DNA from: Candidatus Melainabacteria bacterium
GTDB taxonomy: Bacteria; Cyanobacteriota; Vampirovibrionia; 2-02-FULL-35-15
Assembly (NCBI GenBank): GCA_023250205.1
Contig: JAHFBE010000012.1
Location: 1-40,929 of the forward strand
Reading direction: 5' to 3'
Length of the DNA: 40,929 bases
Shown in pieces: positions 7,770-16,875 of this stretch. The position numbers and the translations under genes are program-made. The notes under the pieces are model-generated. The model was not told the DNA's origin, did no database searches, and saw only the letters and a list, made by a program, of their open reading frames with translations. Numbering within the stretch: position 1 is the first letter of the stretch; the number at the start of each line of letters is the position of its first letter.

Positions 7770-8314
7770 ACATCTTAAAAAGAACTATTTCAGGAGTCTA
7801 CAACATTACAGTTGGAATGTTAACTGTTCTCAAGCACATTGGAAGAAGGCCAATTACATCTTCTTATCCTGATGTAGTCCCTGAATTATTTCCAAATACA
7901 AGACACCGACTTGCCTTAACAGTTAATCCTGATACAGGCGAACATCTTTGCATAGCTTGTAAACAATGTGAAAGAATTTGTCCTGATACTTGCATAACTG
8001 TTATTGGAGATCCTGATAAAAAAGGAACCATAAAAGATTTTTATTTAGATCATGGATTATGCATGTTCTGTGGACTGTGCACAGAAGTATGCCCTACAAA
8101 TTGCATTATTAATACTGTTGACTTTGAAATGAGTGAATATTCAAGAGAAGATTTAATTTATGACATTGATAAACTAACTCTTTCTCAGGATCAATCCAGA
8201 TTTTACTTTGACTTTAAAGAAATACCAAAGCCAAAGCCTAAACCAGTAAAAACACCTGTAGCTGCTGCTGCAAAACCTGCCACAGCAGTTCCAGCAATAG
8301 AAAAGAAAGAGTAA
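7763..8314 (+). CDS. nuoI: NADH-quinone oxidoreductase subunit I (complex I, 2x[4Fe-4S])
   Basis: This 183-residue ferredoxin-like subunit carries two [4Fe-4S] clusters (N6a and N6b in other species) in the hydrophilic arm. The ligands are visible: C63, C66, C69 and C73 in CIACKQCERICP, and C100, C103, C106 and C110 in CMFCGLCTEVCP. The cluster pairs are swapped in the usual way, with the fourth Cys of each motif serving the other cluster. The N-terminus contains the amphipathic segment that anchors it near subunit H. The last 30 residues are a Lys/Pro/Ala tail (KPKPKPVKTPVAAAA) with no counterpart in compact bacterial homologues. It overlaps the nuoH stop by 7 nt, implying coupled translation. 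Confidence 0.95.
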   Translation: MVNILKRTISGVYNITVGMLTVLKHIGRRPITSSYPDVVPELFPNTRHRLALTVNPDTGEHLCIACKQCERICPDTCITVIGDPDKKGTIKDFYLDHGLCMFCGLCTEVCPTNCIINTVDFEMSEYSREDLIYDIDKLTLSQDQSRFYFDFKEIPKPKPKPVKTPVAAAAKPATAVPAIEKKE

Positions 8315-8317
8315 CCC

Positions 8318-8845
8318 ATGGATGATATATTGAAATCACTGATTAGCGACCCAGCATTCTTTGGATTAAGTTTATTAGCTATATTTGGTGCTTTCGGTGT
8401 GATATTTGAAAAAAATATTATAAGAGCTGGTTTTTCACTAATAATTTGTTTTGGTGCAGTAGCTGGTACTTATTTTGCACTTAAAGCTCCTTTTGTGGGA
8501 GCATCTCAAGTTTTGATTTATGCAGTTGGAATCATGCTTGTTATTGTTTTTGCTTTGATGTTAACAAGTCAAAAACATGACCTTCCAAAAGTAAAAGATG
8601 AAACTTCAAGAAACCTTGTTAATGCTGTTATATCAATTGGAATATTTGCAACTTTTTCATATGCACTTACTGGTAACAAATGGTTTCCAAGCGAAGTGGT
8701 AAGTTGTTCAAGGAATACAGAAGTTATAGGATTAAAACTCCTTGGTTATTATGTTTTACCATTTGAATTAGTTTCAGTTTTATTACTTGTTGCATTAATT
8801 GGTGCAATAGTAATTGCAAAGAGAGACAAGAAAGGAGAAAACTAA
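8318..8845 (+). CDS. nuoJ: NADH-quinone oxidoreductase subunit J (complex I)
   Basis: This 175-residue membrane subunit has five predicted hydrophobic helices. The conserved third helix is seen as [22 protein letters not shown], following the FALKAPFVG loop, a segment containing the pi-bulge of this family. It starts 3 nt after nuoI and ends 2 nt before nuoK, so the block is one transcript. J helps form the chain of ionisable residues through the membrane arm. The last residues ([10 protein letters not shown]) are charged and contain the Shine-Dalgarno of the next gene. Confidence 0.93.
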   Translation: MDDILKSLISDPAFFGLSLLAIFGAFGVIFEKNIIRAGFSLIICFGAVAGTYFALKAPFVGASQVLIYAVGIMLVIVFALMLTSQKHDLPKVKDETSRNLVNAVISIGIFATFSYALTGNKWFPSEVVSCSRNTEVIGLKLLGYYVLPFELVSVLLLVALIGAIVIAKRDKKGEN

Positions 8846-8847
8846 TA

Positions 8848-9231
8848 ATGATGAAGTCATTCTTAAAAGTACTCATAATAGGAACTCTCTTAGGACTCTT
8901 TCTCTTTATCTCTGTAAATTTAACTTCTTCCTTAGAAAGATATATTCTGCTTGCAACTGCCCTTTTTAGCATGGGCATTTATGGACTTATTTCTTCAAGA
9001 AACGTGATTAGAATACTTATGTCCATTGAGCTTTTATTAAATGCAGTAAACATCAATCTTGTTGCTTTCTCTACTTATATCGATCCACTCGAAATTAAAG
9101 GACAAATTTTTGCTCTCTTTGTAATGGCAATTGCAGCTGCTGAAGCAGCTATTGCACTAGCAATTATTCTTGCTATTTATAGAAATGTGTCTTCTGTTGA
9201 TATGGAAGATTTCGCAAGCTTAAAGTGGTAA
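8848..9231 (+). CDS. nuoK: NADH-quinone oxidoreductase subunit K (complex I)
   Basis: This 127-residue subunit of the membrane arm carries the conserved helices [38 protein letters not shown] (with the Glu important for proton transfer) and [19 protein letters not shown] (second conserved Glu), then AIYRN. Family members are about 100 residues, so there are about 25 extra N-terminal residues that are themselves hydrophobic ([16 protein letters not shown]). The start is supported by Shine-Dalgarno AGGAG at 8833-8837, 10 nt before the first ATG of ATGATG. The block ends here: the next gene is convergent and touches the stop codon, so subunits L, M, N and A-G must be encoded elsewhere. Confidence 0.95.
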   Translation: MMKSFLKVLIIGTLLGLFLFISVNLTSSLERYILLATALFSMGIYGLISSRNVIRILMSIELLLNAVNINLVAFSTYIDPLEIKGQIFALFVMAIAAAEAAIALAIILAIYRNVSSVDMEDFASLKW

Positions 9232-10473
9232 TTAAGCCGCATCTAGACTAATTTGTTTAACCTCATCATTCACTTTTTTACCTTCAAATTTCAAATATTT
9301 TTCTCTATTTCTTTCCAAGACTTCTTCACTAATATCAAGAGATTCTTCAAGCTTATCAACTGGAACCTCTGTAAATCCTTCAACAATTCTAAGTAAACCC
9401 TTTTTTGCACCATTGGTAAGCTTATCGGTGAAATCTAAGATCCTGTTAAATGTTTTTGAATCATTGAATCTATAATTTTTTACCTTTTCACCATTTTCAT
9501 CTTTTTTATATGCAATAGGAACTCTGATTTCTTTTCCATTTTCAGTAAACGTAGCATATTCAAACTGATTCTTTGTAGCTCTTCTGTTTCTACAATTAAG
9601 TACTCTATTTAAAAGTGACATTGGAAGCTCACCTATGCCTGCAGCAGTAGTTCTAGGGATCCAACTAAATGCTTTTCTTAAATAATAAGTTGTTAAACCA
9701 GAGGACATTCCAAGCAATAAGTGACCAGGCAAAAGTCTTTCATTAACTACATTTGCTAAAACCTTTCCCCATACTTGCTTTTTCTCAGATGAAGACATCT
9801 TTCCGTTTTCTTTCCATCCAAACTCATCTTTAAAATCTATAAAGAATCTCATTGTTTGTGATATAGCATAAGTTCCCTGTTCAACAGCTGTATATCCAAG
9901 TCCTTTAGCTGTAGCCATTAAGAATGAATCATCAGTGTTAATATTTACACCTGGTAAATTTTCTTCTTCGTCTCCTATTAAAGAATAACTTGCCAGCCCA
10001 GCAATTCCAAGCTGAGAAACGGTATACCATGGCATGTTCCCACCCTTTTCATCCATTCCGCAAACCTCAAGAGCCCAATCAGAAGGTTTTTTCACAAATG
10101 TTTCAAAGAATTTTGAGTATATGTTTCCTTTTTTCCCCCCATTTCCTACATGTGCTTCAGTATTTGTACTATGAGCACTTGTAATTAACCAATGCCATGT
10201 TTCACCGAGAAGTTTCCCTGGAATAATTGCAATTTGTTCAGGGACCCATGGAGTAATTTTTTCTGAAAGTGTAGCTAACATTGACGAAATCGTTGTTGCC
10301 CAAAAAGGTTCAAGTGCTTCCTCATGCAACACTTTTACAAACGTCTCTCCAAATGGTTTATCAGTACGTTCAAATGCAGCAGCACCAATTGCTTTTCCAT
10401 TCGCTGTTGAAATTAAATCAACAGTAGCAATTCTTACTGCGCGCCAAAGTGAACCTGATACAGCTAAGATCAC
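9232..10473 (-). CDS. Protein of unknown function, 413 aa
   Basis: I do not recognise this protein. It has no clear signal peptide. The first third is mildly hydrophobic with Ala/Thr-rich segments (SLWRAVRIATVDLIST, EPFWATTISSMLATLSEKI). Tryptophans cluster in WVPEQIAIIPGKLLGETWHW, Gly/Ala-rich segments occur at about 155-175 and 250-275 (LLLGMSSGLTTYYLRKAFSW), and the C-terminal 130 residues are strongly charged (EKVKNYRFNDSKTFNRI, EVLERNREKYLKFEGKKVND). A membrane-associated or lipid-interacting protein is possible but not shown. Its stop codon directly abuts that of nuoK on the other strand. The start at 10473 is the first ATG after an AT-rich gap; no strong Shine-Dalgarno is seen. Confidence 0.75.
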   Translation of the reverse strand: MILAVSGSLWRAVRIATVDLISTANGKAIGAAAFERTDKPFGETFVKVLHEEALEPFWATTISSMLATLSEKITPWVPEQIAIIPGKLLGETWHWLITSAHSTNTEAHVGNGGKKGNIYSKFFETFVKKPSDWALEVCGMDEKGGNMPWYTVSQLGIAGLASYSLIGDEEENLPGVNINTDDSFLMATAKGLGYTAVEQGTYAISQTMRFFIDFKDEFGWKENGKMSSSEKKQVWGKVLANVVNERLLPGHLLLGMSSGLTTYYLRKAFSWIPRTTAAGIGELPMSLLNRVLNCRNRRATKNQFEYATFTENGKEIRVPIAYKKDENGEKVKNYRFNDSKTFNRILDFTDKLTNGAKKGLLRIVEGFTEVPVDKLEESLDISEEVLERNREKYLKFEGKKVNDEVKQISLDAA

Positions 10474-10702
10474 GATCTATATCCTTTTATTTAAATAAAT
10501 TTCTGAAATAAACCTCATAACAAACACAACTATAATTTGTAAGATCTTATAGTTAAGCATTTATTAACTTGGTAACTTAATATTAGCAATACGAATGTCT
10601 TCTTAATCAAGACCAAAATCTATTAACCTTTGTTTTGTCAATTTGAAAACAAATAGCAAAGTTTGGGATTAAGGAATTGAATTATAAAAAAAATATAAAG
10701 AG

Positions 10703-11032
10703 TTAAGCTTGACCAGGAAATAATGACTGTAACTTCATAGCAAGACCCATGTCACCAGCCACTCTTAGCTTACCCATCATAAATGCCATCTGGCTATTTA
10801 ATTTTCCTTTTTGAATAGAAAGCCAGTCTTGATCTGAAATTGCAATAGTTACAGAAGGAGTTCCAGATACGCCAGGTTTAAGATCACATTTTCCATTATT
10901 TATTTCCAGTGTCCATTTCCCACCACCTGAACCCGAAATATCAAATAAATATGTTGCATTCATATTTCCAGCAACTTCAGGTTTAAAAGATTTATACATT
11001 TCTTTCAAAGAATCTTCGCATGTCTCAGCCAT
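10703..11032 (-). CDS. SCP2 sterol-binding-domain protein
   Basis: This 109-residue protein consists of a single SCP2-like domain. It shows the pattern of a strand with Gly-rich turn and WTLEINNGKCDLKPG, then PSVTIAISDQDWLSIQKGKL and a C-terminal helix AFMMGKLRVAGDMGLAMKLQSLF, which is the family signature (GKL.V.GD...A..L). Such domains bind lipids or fatty acyl-CoA in a hydrophobic tunnel. A Shine-Dalgarno AGGAG (minus strand, at 11042-11046) supports the ATG at 11032. The fatty-acid oxidation operon in this window makes an acyl-CoA carrier role plausible, but it is not adjacent. Stand-alone location, no signal peptide, so cytoplasmic. Confidence 0.85.
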   Translation of the reverse strand: MAETCEDSLKEMYKSFKPEVAGNMNATYLFDISGSGGGKWTLEINNGKCDLKPGVSGTPSVTIAISDQDWLSIQKGKLNSQMAFMMGKLRVAGDMGLAMKLQSLFPGQA

Positions 11033-11496
11033 TTTTCATCTCTCCTGTTTTCAATATTATCTAAGTTTATACTTACCCAAATTGTAAACTTACATTTTGA
11101 TTATCATAACTAAGATAACAGTTTTTATTAAAATCTACACCAGATAACTTATTTTCAACAAATATATGGGTGTGTAAAGTTTTTGAGGATTCACGTCATT
11201 GCGAGGGCTTTAGCCCGAAGCAATCTCAAAACGTGAAAAAGTAAGGAGATTGCTTCGTCACTACGTTCCTCGCAATGACACATTATCCTCAAGTTTCTTG
11301 CAGACCCCAAATATATCTTGATCTATTATTTTCATTACAATCAGATAAGTTAATTTTGATTAAGCTAATTTGGTTTTTTTATTGATTAAGGAATGGCTTT
11401 TAGCTTTAAATAACAGAAACCCTACAAGTCATTTTTCGTCTCCCAGTAAATCTCTTATTAAGTCTAATTAGGCATACAATAAAACTTAAATAAAAA
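11033..11496. other. Gene-free stretch, 464 bp
   Basis: No credible ORF or RNA gene is seen. It holds an inverted-repeat element (listed separately) and otherwise AT-rich sequence that must contain the promoters for the divergent SCP2 gene and the exported protein at 11497. No convincing -35/-10 pair could be fixed by eye. Confidence 0.6.
11194..11281. repeat. GTCATTGCGAGG-type inverted repeat, copy 1
   Basis: Two nested perfect arm pairs are present: GTCATTGCGAGG (11195-11206) with CCTCGCAATGAC (11268-11279), and GAAGCAATCTC (11217-11227) with GAGATTGCTTC (11246-11256). This is a widely scattered bacterial intergenic repeat type. A degenerate relative lies at 28967-29081. It is a non-autonomous element by appearance, with no protein-coding content. 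Confidence 0.85.
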
Positions 11497-12069
11497 ATGA
11501 ATAAAAAAATCACAAAACCACTTCATTATTTAATAACATCAATTTCCTTGATTTTAATTCTAATTATCTTTCTAGCTAATAATAATCACGCAAGTGCTAT
11601 TAACCCAATTAAAACAAATATATTTTCTGATTTTCAAGGGGAAAAGGTTCACTATACCTTTAAAGTATCAGACAAATTAATTGGCAGTGGAGTAATGGAC
11701 CTTTCCTTACAAAAAAACAAAATTACAGGAATAGCTACTGGTTTAGGTATGTCATGTCAATGCAATGTGGATTTAAATACAAATATTGATGGACTCATTA
11801 ATACATCGACAGGAAACATAAATGTTACTGTTTGTGGAACTGGAAAACCAAGAGGGATTCCAATCCCTGGAAAAATAACTTTTAATGGACCATTAAAAGG
11901 AGCTTTAAACAGTAAAAGCCTTACTCTGTCTGGCGAAGTAAATATAGAAGGAAGACTAGCAACCCTGGGTGGATTTAAAAACAAAGAAGACATTTTAATT
12001 GAAATTCAAATAGATTCCCTAGCTAGTATTTTTAAGACCAACCTACTTAACAAGCTGGCCTCTTTATAA
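11497..12069 (+). CDS. Exported protein of unknown function, 190 aa
   Basis: I do not recognise the family. A basic start (NKKITKPLHY) and a long hydrophobic run (LITSISLILILIIFLA) precede NNNHASA, a likely signal-peptide cleavage region. The remaining 155 residues are beta-rich with repeated Gly/Asn turns and alternating hydrophobics (VHYTFKVSDKLIGSGVMDL, GNINVTVCGTGKPRGIPIPG, LTLSGEVNIEGRLATLGGF). There are three Cys, two of them in MSCQCNVD. This looks like a periplasmic or outer-membrane-associated beta-sandwich protein, perhaps lipid- or polysaccharide-related. The ATG at 11497 follows an A-rich leader with no Shine-Dalgarno. It precedes clpC by 167 nt on the same strand but shares no obvious function. 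Confidence 0.7.
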   Translation: MNKKITKPLHYLITSISLILILIIFLANNNHASAINPIKTNIFSDFQGEKVHYTFKVSDKLIGSGVMDLSLQKNKITGIATGLGMSCQCNVDLNTNIDGLINTSTGNINVTVCGTGKPRGIPIPGKITFNGPLKGALNSKSLTLSGEVNIEGRLATLGGFKNKEDILIEIQIDSLASIFKTNLLNKLASL

Positions 12070-12236
12070 CAAAAGAGTCTACATTATCTTAAATTAAAGC
12101 TGAATTGTTGTTAAAAACTACTATTGGCTTGTCTTTACGAACGATTAAAATATACATTTTTGTGGTCTATAAAGTCTAAAGATAGGCACAATCGCTCTTC
12201 ATTGTTACTATTAATGTAAAAGGAAAAGCAAAATAA

Positions 12237-14855
12237 ATGTTTGAAAGATTTACCGAAAAAGCAATAAAAGTAATCATGTTGGCCCAAGAAGAAGCAAGAA
12301 GACTTGGACACAACTTTGTTGGTACAGAACAAATTTTACTTGGCTTAATTGGTGAAGGAACCGGAATTGCTGCTAAAACTTTAAAGTCAATGGGAGTTAA
12401 TTTAAAAGATGCAAGAATTGAAGTTGAAAAAATTATTGGACGCGGCAGTGGTTTTGTAGCTGTTGAAATTCCATTTACCCCAAGAGCAAAAAGAGTGCTT
12501 GAATTATCCTGGGAAGAAGCAAGACAACTTGGACATAACTATATAGGAACAGAGCATTTATTATTAGGTTTAATCAGAGAAGGTGAAGGAGTTGCAGCAA
12601 GAGTACTTGAAAATTTGGGTGTTGATTTAACAAAAGTCAGACAACACATAATCAGGCTTCTTGGTGAAACTGGTGCAACAGGTGTACAAGCAGGTGGCAC
12701 AGGAACTGGGAGATCAAAGACTCCTACACTCGATGAATTTGGAACGAACTTAACACAATCTGCTACAGAAGGCAGACTGGATCCCGTTGTAGGACGTGAA
12801 AAAGAAATTGAACGTGTTATTCAAATTTTAGGAAGAAGAACAAAAAACAATCCTGTTTTAATTGGTGAACCTGGAGTTGGAAAAACTGCGATTGCAGAAG
12901 GTCTTGCTCAAAGAATTTCAACCGGTGACATTCCTGAAATTTTACAGGAAAAGAAAATCGTACAATTAGACATTGGCTTACTTGTAGCCGGTACAAAATA
13001 TCGTGGTGAATTTGAAGAGCGCTTAAAAAAGATAATGGATGAAATTAGAAGTGCTGGCAACGTAATTATCGTAATAGATGAATTACATACTTTAATTGGT
13101 GCTGGTGCTGCTGAAGGTGCAATTGACGCTGCAAATATTTTAAAACCTGCTTTATCTCGAGGTGAATTACAGTGTATTGGTGCCACAACCTTAGATGAGT
13201 ATAGAAAACACATTGAAAGAGATGCAGCGCTTGAGCGAAGATTTCAACCTGTAATGGTAAATGCTCCATCAATAGAAGAATCCATTGAAATATTACGCGG
13301 CTTAAGAGTAAAATACGAAGAGCATCATAAACTTATAATTTCAGATGCAGCACTTATTGCAGCAGCAACATTATCTGACAGATATATAAGTGATAGATTT
13401 TTACCTGATAAGGCAATTGACTTGATAGATGAAGCAAGTTCACGTGTTAGGTTACGTGCAAGTTCTCTCCCACCAGAAGGGAAAGAATTAGAAAAAGAAC
13501 TTCGTACAATTAGCAGACAAAAAGAACAAGCAATCAGATCTCAGGAATTTGAAAAAGCAAGTCAATTGCGAGATAAAGAAGCTGAATTAAAAGATCAAAT
13601 CAAAGAGATTCAAGCCAAGTGGAAAGAAACACAGGATAAAAATAAACCGGTAGTCACTGATGAAGAAATTGCTCACATTGTAAGCTCCTGGACCGGAGTA
13701 CCTGTTGGAGACTTAACTCAAGGTGAAACTGAAAAACTTCAAAGACTTGAAACCATCTTACATGAACGTGTTATTGGACAGGATGTAGCAGTAACTGCAA
13801 TTTCCAGATCTATCAAACGAGCACGTGTAGGGCTAAAAAATCCTCAAAAGCCAATTGGTACATTTATGTTTTCAGGTCCAACTGGTGTTGGTAAAACCGA
13901 GCTTGCAAAAGCACTAGCACAATTTTTCTTTGGTACCGAAGAAAACATTATCAGAGTTGACATGTCAGAGTACATGGAAAAACATACGGTTAGTAAACTC
14001 ATTGGCTCACCTCCTGGCTATGTCGGATATGGTGAAGGTGGACAGCTTACTGAAGCAGTAAGGAGAAGACCCTATAGTGTAGTTTTATTTGATGAAATAG
14101 AAAAAGCACATCCTGATGTATTTAATATTCTATTGCAAATGCTTGATGATGGACGCTTAACAGACTCAAAAGGACGTGCTATAGACTTTAAAAATACTAT
14201 CATCATCATGACTAGTAACGTTGGCGCAAGAAACATAGAACAGCTTCAGCCTGTTGGTTTTACTACAGAATTATCAAGTGATCCTGAGACTATCTATAAA
14301 AGGATAAAAGCAACCGTTACTGATGAAATGAAGAAAACCTTCAGACCTGAGTTTTTAAACAGACTTGATGACATAATCATTTTTAAACACCTTACCAAAA
14401 ATGAATTACATAAAATTCTTGATTTAATGGTAAAAGAGTTGGGCAAACGTATTCATGAAAAGAATATGGATCTTGAATTATCACCAGAAGTAAAAGATAA
14501 ACTTGTTGGAGATGGTTATAGTCAGGCTTATGGAGCTCGTCCAATGAGAAGAACTCTTCAAAAGTTAATTGAAGATGCACTTGCAGAAGAAATCCTGGCA
14601 GGTAAGTTCAAAGAAGGTGACAAAATCAGGGCCACTACAAAACCAAAAGACCAAGTTCCAGAAGGTACCGTTGTATTTGTAGATGATGCATCTATTACAT
14701 CAGCAATGACTGGAGATAAAAACAAAAAAGACGATGGTCTTGTAATTATCTTTGAAAAATGTGGAACAGTAGAAATTAAAAATAAATACGAGAAGAAAGA
14801 TGATCCAAAGATAGAAGATCCTCCACCAAAAGAAACAGCAAAAGCTGGATCTTAG
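12237..14855 (+). CDS. clpC: ClpC-type AAA+ unfoldase of the ClpCP protease
   Basis: This 872-residue protein has the full ClpC architecture: two N-terminal Clp_N repeats ([20 protein letters not shown] and the parallel [20 protein letters not shown]), D1 ATPase with Walker [10 protein letters not shown] (from residue 210) and Walker [11 protein letters not shown], a UVR-type middle coiled segment ([19 protein letters not shown]), D2 ATPase with GPTGVGKTE (from residue 547) and [10 protein letters not shown], and the ClpP-docking loop VGF (from residue 673). It unfolds proteins in the cytoplasm and threads them into ClpP. ClpC is typical of Gram-positives and the cyanobacterial lineage. About 60 residues follow the usual end, with a Lys/Glu/Pro tail. 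A Shine-Dalgarno-like AAGGA lies 12 nt before the ATG. Its 3' end overlaps the convergent folP by 4 nt. Confidence 0.97.
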   Translation: MFERFTEKAIKVIMLAQEEARRLGHNFVGTEQILLGLIGEGTGIAAKTLKSMGVNLKDARIEVEKIIGRGSGFVAVEIPFTPRAKRVLELSWEEARQLGHNYIGTEHLLLGLIREGEGVAARVLENLGVDLTKVRQHIIRLLGETGATGVQAGGTGTGRSKTPTLDEFGTNLTQSATEGRLDPVVGREKEIERVIQILGRRTKNNPVLIGEPGVGKTAIAEGLAQRISTGDIPEILQEKKIVQLDIGLLVAGTKYRGEFEERLKKIMDEIRSAGNVIIVIDELHTLIGAGAAEGAIDAANILKPALSRGELQCIGATTLDEYRKHIERDAALERRFQPVMVNAPSIEESIEILRGLRVKYEEHHKLIISDAALIAAATLSDRYISDRFLPDKAIDLIDEASSRVRLRASSLPPEGKELEKELRTISRQKEQAIRSQEFEKASQLRDKEAELKDQIKEIQAKWKETQDKNKPVVTDEEIAHIVSSWTGVPVGDLTQGETEKLQRLETILHERVIGQDVAVTAISRSIKRARVGLKNPQKPIGTFMFSGPTGVGKTELAKALAQFFFGTEENIIRVDMSEYMEKHTVSKLIGSPPGYVGYGEGGQLTEAVRRRPYSVVLFDEIEKAHPDVFNILLQMLDDGRLTDSKGRAIDFKNTIIIMTSNVGARNIEQLQPVGFTTELSSDPETIYKRIKATVTDEMKKTFRPEFLNRLDDIIIFKHLTKNELHKILDLMVKELGKRIHEKNMDLELSPEVKDKLVGDGYSQAYGARPMRRTLQKLIEDALAEEILAGKFKEGDKIRATTKPKDQVPEGTVVFVDDASITSAMTGDKNKKDDGLVIIFEKCGTVEIKNKYEKKDDPKIEDPPPKETAKAGS

Positions 14856-15658
14856 TGTACCCTCACAATATCAGCACCATTTTTAATAGTTAATTCTATT
14901 ATTTCTTTTGATTTTATTTCTATGTTTTCATTTGGAAATAATTTCTTAATAAATGATTTTCTTGAAGGTCCTATAAGGATAGAAAAACCTAAAGATTTAA
15001 ATTCTTTTAGATTTTCAATCAAATATAAATTCTCTTCTGCTGTTTTTCCAAAACCAAGACCAGGATCAATGATTATGCTTTCTTTTTTAATGCCCTTATC
15101 TATAGCGTATTGAGTTTGCTTTTGCAACCACTTGTAAACTTCATCCAAGATTGAAGCATGATCATTATTTCCTGTTTCTTGCTTCGTGTTTCTTGCTTCG
15201 TGTTTTGTAGCCGGTATCCCCATATTATGCATAATTACAATGGGACAATTAGCTTTTGCTGCTACATGTACCATTTCTAGATCCATTGTTAGCCCAGACA
15301 CATCATTTATCATTGTTGCACCAGCATTAAGTGCAAGCTGAGCAACATTTGCTTTATATGTATCAATTGAAATAATAACTTTAGAATATTTCTTTTTTAT
15401 TTCGTAAACTACAGGAATAACCCTTTTTAATTCCTCTTCTTCTGTGATCAGCTCTGCCCCTGGTCTAGTAGACTCTCCGCCTACATCAATAATATCAACT
15501 CCATTACTTATTAATTTTTCTACGTGTTTAATTGCATCATCTATATGAAAATATTGACCCCCATCTGAAAATGAATCAGGGGTAATATTTAAAATTCCCA
15601 TTACAACAGGTTTTTTAGATTTAAGTAAATCACTAATATTTAATGTCTGAAGACTCAC
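14852..15658 (-). CDS. folP: Dihydropteroate synthase with repeat-derived insert
   Basis: This 268-residue TIM-barrel enzyme joins p-aminobenzoate to dihydropterin pyrophosphate in folate synthesis. Signature segments are [69 protein letters not shown] and [14 protein letters not shown]. After MHNMG, where homologues run straight into the next helix, it carries a short charged insert (about [14 protein letters not shown]) encoded by the heptad-type repeat at 15171-15209. The frame stays open and all catalytic segments are intact, so it is probably functional. It begins with GTG directly after the TAA of etfA (zero gap), so it depends on etfA for translation. It overlaps the end of clpC by 4 nt. 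Confidence 0.95.
   Translation of the reverse strand: MSLQTLNISDLLKSKKPVVMGILNITPDSFSDGGQYFHIDDAIKHVEKLISNGVDIIDVGGESTRPGAELITEEEELKRVIPVVYEIKKKYSKVIISIDTYKANVAQLALNAGATMINDVSGLTMDLEMVHVAAKANCPIVIMHNMGIPATKHEARNTKQETGNNDHASILDEVYKWLQKQTQYAIDKGIKKESIIIDPGLGFGKTAEENLYLIENLKEFKSLGFSILIGPSRKSFIKKLFPNENIEIKSKEIIELTIKNGADIVRVH
15171..15209. repeat. Heptad-type repeat inside folP, copy C
   Basis: Two perfect tandem 14-mers TTTCTTGCTTCGTG (15175-15188 and 15189-15202) are made of the same heptads as the copies at 2482 and 4066. They lie in frame within the folP coding region and encode part of a short charged insert. Confidence 0.85.
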
Positions 15659-16672
15659 TTATTTGGCAGTCGCACACTCTTTACCTAGGAGCTTGCAAAG
15701 TTCTTCTTTTAAGACTGGAACAACTTTAAATAAGTCATCCACTATCCCATAATCACATTTTTTAAATATTGGAGCATTTGGATCTTTATTTATAGCCACT
15801 ATAACTTTTGAACTTCCCATTCCTGCAAAGTGCTGAATAGCACCTGAAATACCACAGGCTATATAAAGCTGTGGTGATACTGTTTTTCCAGTTTGTCCAA
15901 CCTGCATGCTATGTGGAGCATAACCAGAGTCTACCGCTGCACGAGAAGCTCCAACAGCAGCACCCAAGATTTCTGCAGTTTCAAACAAAATTTTATAATT
16001 ATCCCAGTTAGCCATAGCACGACCACCAGAAATAATTATGCTTGCTTCTGTAAGTGAAACTTCTTTTGATTTTGATTTTGAAACTTCTCTGATTTTTTGC
16101 CTTATAGAATTTTGATCTATATTTGCTTTTTCAGTTATTACTTCTGTTGTTTTTGCAATTACATCTTTTGGCATAAGAGTATTGGGTCTAAATGCCGCTA
16201 ACTTTGGTTTAAAGTTATCATTAAATTTCACTTTAACAATAGCTTTATTTGAATACATTGTTTTAGTAACAGTCAAACTAGATCCTTCTAAAGCAATCTC
16301 TGTACAATCCATTGCAAGCCCACCATTGGTATGAAAAGATGCTGCTGGAAGGAGATCCATCCCAATTAGTGAATTAATTCCAAAAATATAATCAGGATTT
16401 TGTTCTTTAACAACCTTTATAAACAATTTTGTATAAATTTCAGAATTATAATTTTCAAGAACAGCATCGTCAATTAATATGACTTTATCTACCCCACAAG
16501 AACCAAATTGTTCCTGTGTTTTTGAATTATTCAAATTAGATCCTATTAATACTGAGACTAAGTTTCCACCAACTTGATCAGCAATATTTCTAGCTGTTTT
16601 TAAAACCTGAATTGAAGGCTTTGTTAAATCTTTATCCTGACTTACTTCTGCTAAAACTAAAATGTTACCCAT
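15659..16672 (-). CDS. etfA: Electron transfer flavoprotein alpha subunit
   Basis: This 337-residue protein has an N-terminal ETF domain (from MGNILVLAEVSQD) and the C-terminal FAD-binding domain with the diagnostic GQTGKTVSPQLYIACGISGA, QHFAGMGSSKVIVAINKDPN and APIFKKCDYGIVDDLFKVVP. With EtfB it takes electrons from acyl-CoA dehydrogenases and passes them towards the quinone pool. Such a dehydrogenase is encoded at 36897-39149 in this window. Its partner etfB is not downstream but divergent, 203 nt away on the plus strand. folP follows with no gap. The start is placed at the ATG where the ETF beta-strand LVLAEV begins. Confidence 0.95.
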   Translation of the reverse strand: MGNILVLAEVSQDKDLTKPSIQVLKTARNIADQVGGNLVSVLIGSNLNNSKTQEQFGSCGVDKVILIDDAVLENYNSEIYTKLFIKVVKEQNPDYIFGINSLIGMDLLPAASFHTNGGLAMDCTEIALEGSSLTVTKTMYSNKAIVKVKFNDNFKPKLAAFRPNTLMPKDVIAKTTEVITEKANIDQNSIRQKIREVSKSKSKEVSLTEASIIISGGRAMANWDNYKILFETAEILGAAVGASRAAVDSGYAPHSMQVGQTGKTVSPQLYIACGISGAIQHFAGMGSSKVIVAINKDPNAPIFKKCDYGIVDDLFKVVPVLKEELCKLLGKECATAK

Positions 16673-16726
16673 AATGTTTGCCCCTGATACTTATTTACCT
16701 AAAAATAACATAAACAAAACGATCAA

Positions 16727-16748
16727 TATAATATGTACATTATATAAT
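16727..16748. promoter_or_regulatory. Candidate divergent promoter between etfA and the etfB unit
   Basis: TATAAT occurs twice on the plus strand (16727-16732, 16743-16748) and once on the minus strand (ATTATA at 16739-16744), within the short gap from which both transcripts must start. The -35 boxes are not clear, so these are -10 candidates only. Confidence 0.35.
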
Positions 16749-16755
16749 CATAAGT

Positions 16756-16869
16756 ATGAGCAATTTGCAAACAGGTTTTATTGTTACATTAGGAGTAATA
16801 GTTTTTAATTTAATTATATTTTCTTTAATTCCAATGAGTATAAAGAAATTAGCAAATAGAAAGAAGTAA
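16756..16869 (+). CDS. Tiny membrane protein upstream of etfB (37 aa)
   Basis: This ORF runs ATG to TAA and ends 6 nt before the etfB start. It encodes 37 residues: a short polar start (MSNLQTG), one hydrophobic helix of about 20 residues (FIVTLGVIVFNLIIFSLIPM) and a basic tail (SIKKLANRKK). The positive C-terminus predicts N-out/C-in topology. The layout resembles the single-helix accessory subunits found in respiratory and photosynthetic complexes. It is co-oriented and practically contiguous with etfB, so an ETF-membrane or quinone-oxidoreductase link is a possible inference. No Shine-Dalgarno is seen, and an ORF of this size could be chance, though the helix-plus-basic-tail pattern argues against that. 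Confidence 0.5.
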   Translation: MSNLQTGFIVTLGVIVFNLIIFSLIPMSIKKLANRKK

Positions 16870-16875
16870 ATCAAA

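Noticed and set aside
10474-10702. Short inverted repeat ACTATAA/TTATAGT (10529-10553)
   Set aside because: Only 7 bp in very AT-rich DNA; expected by chance.
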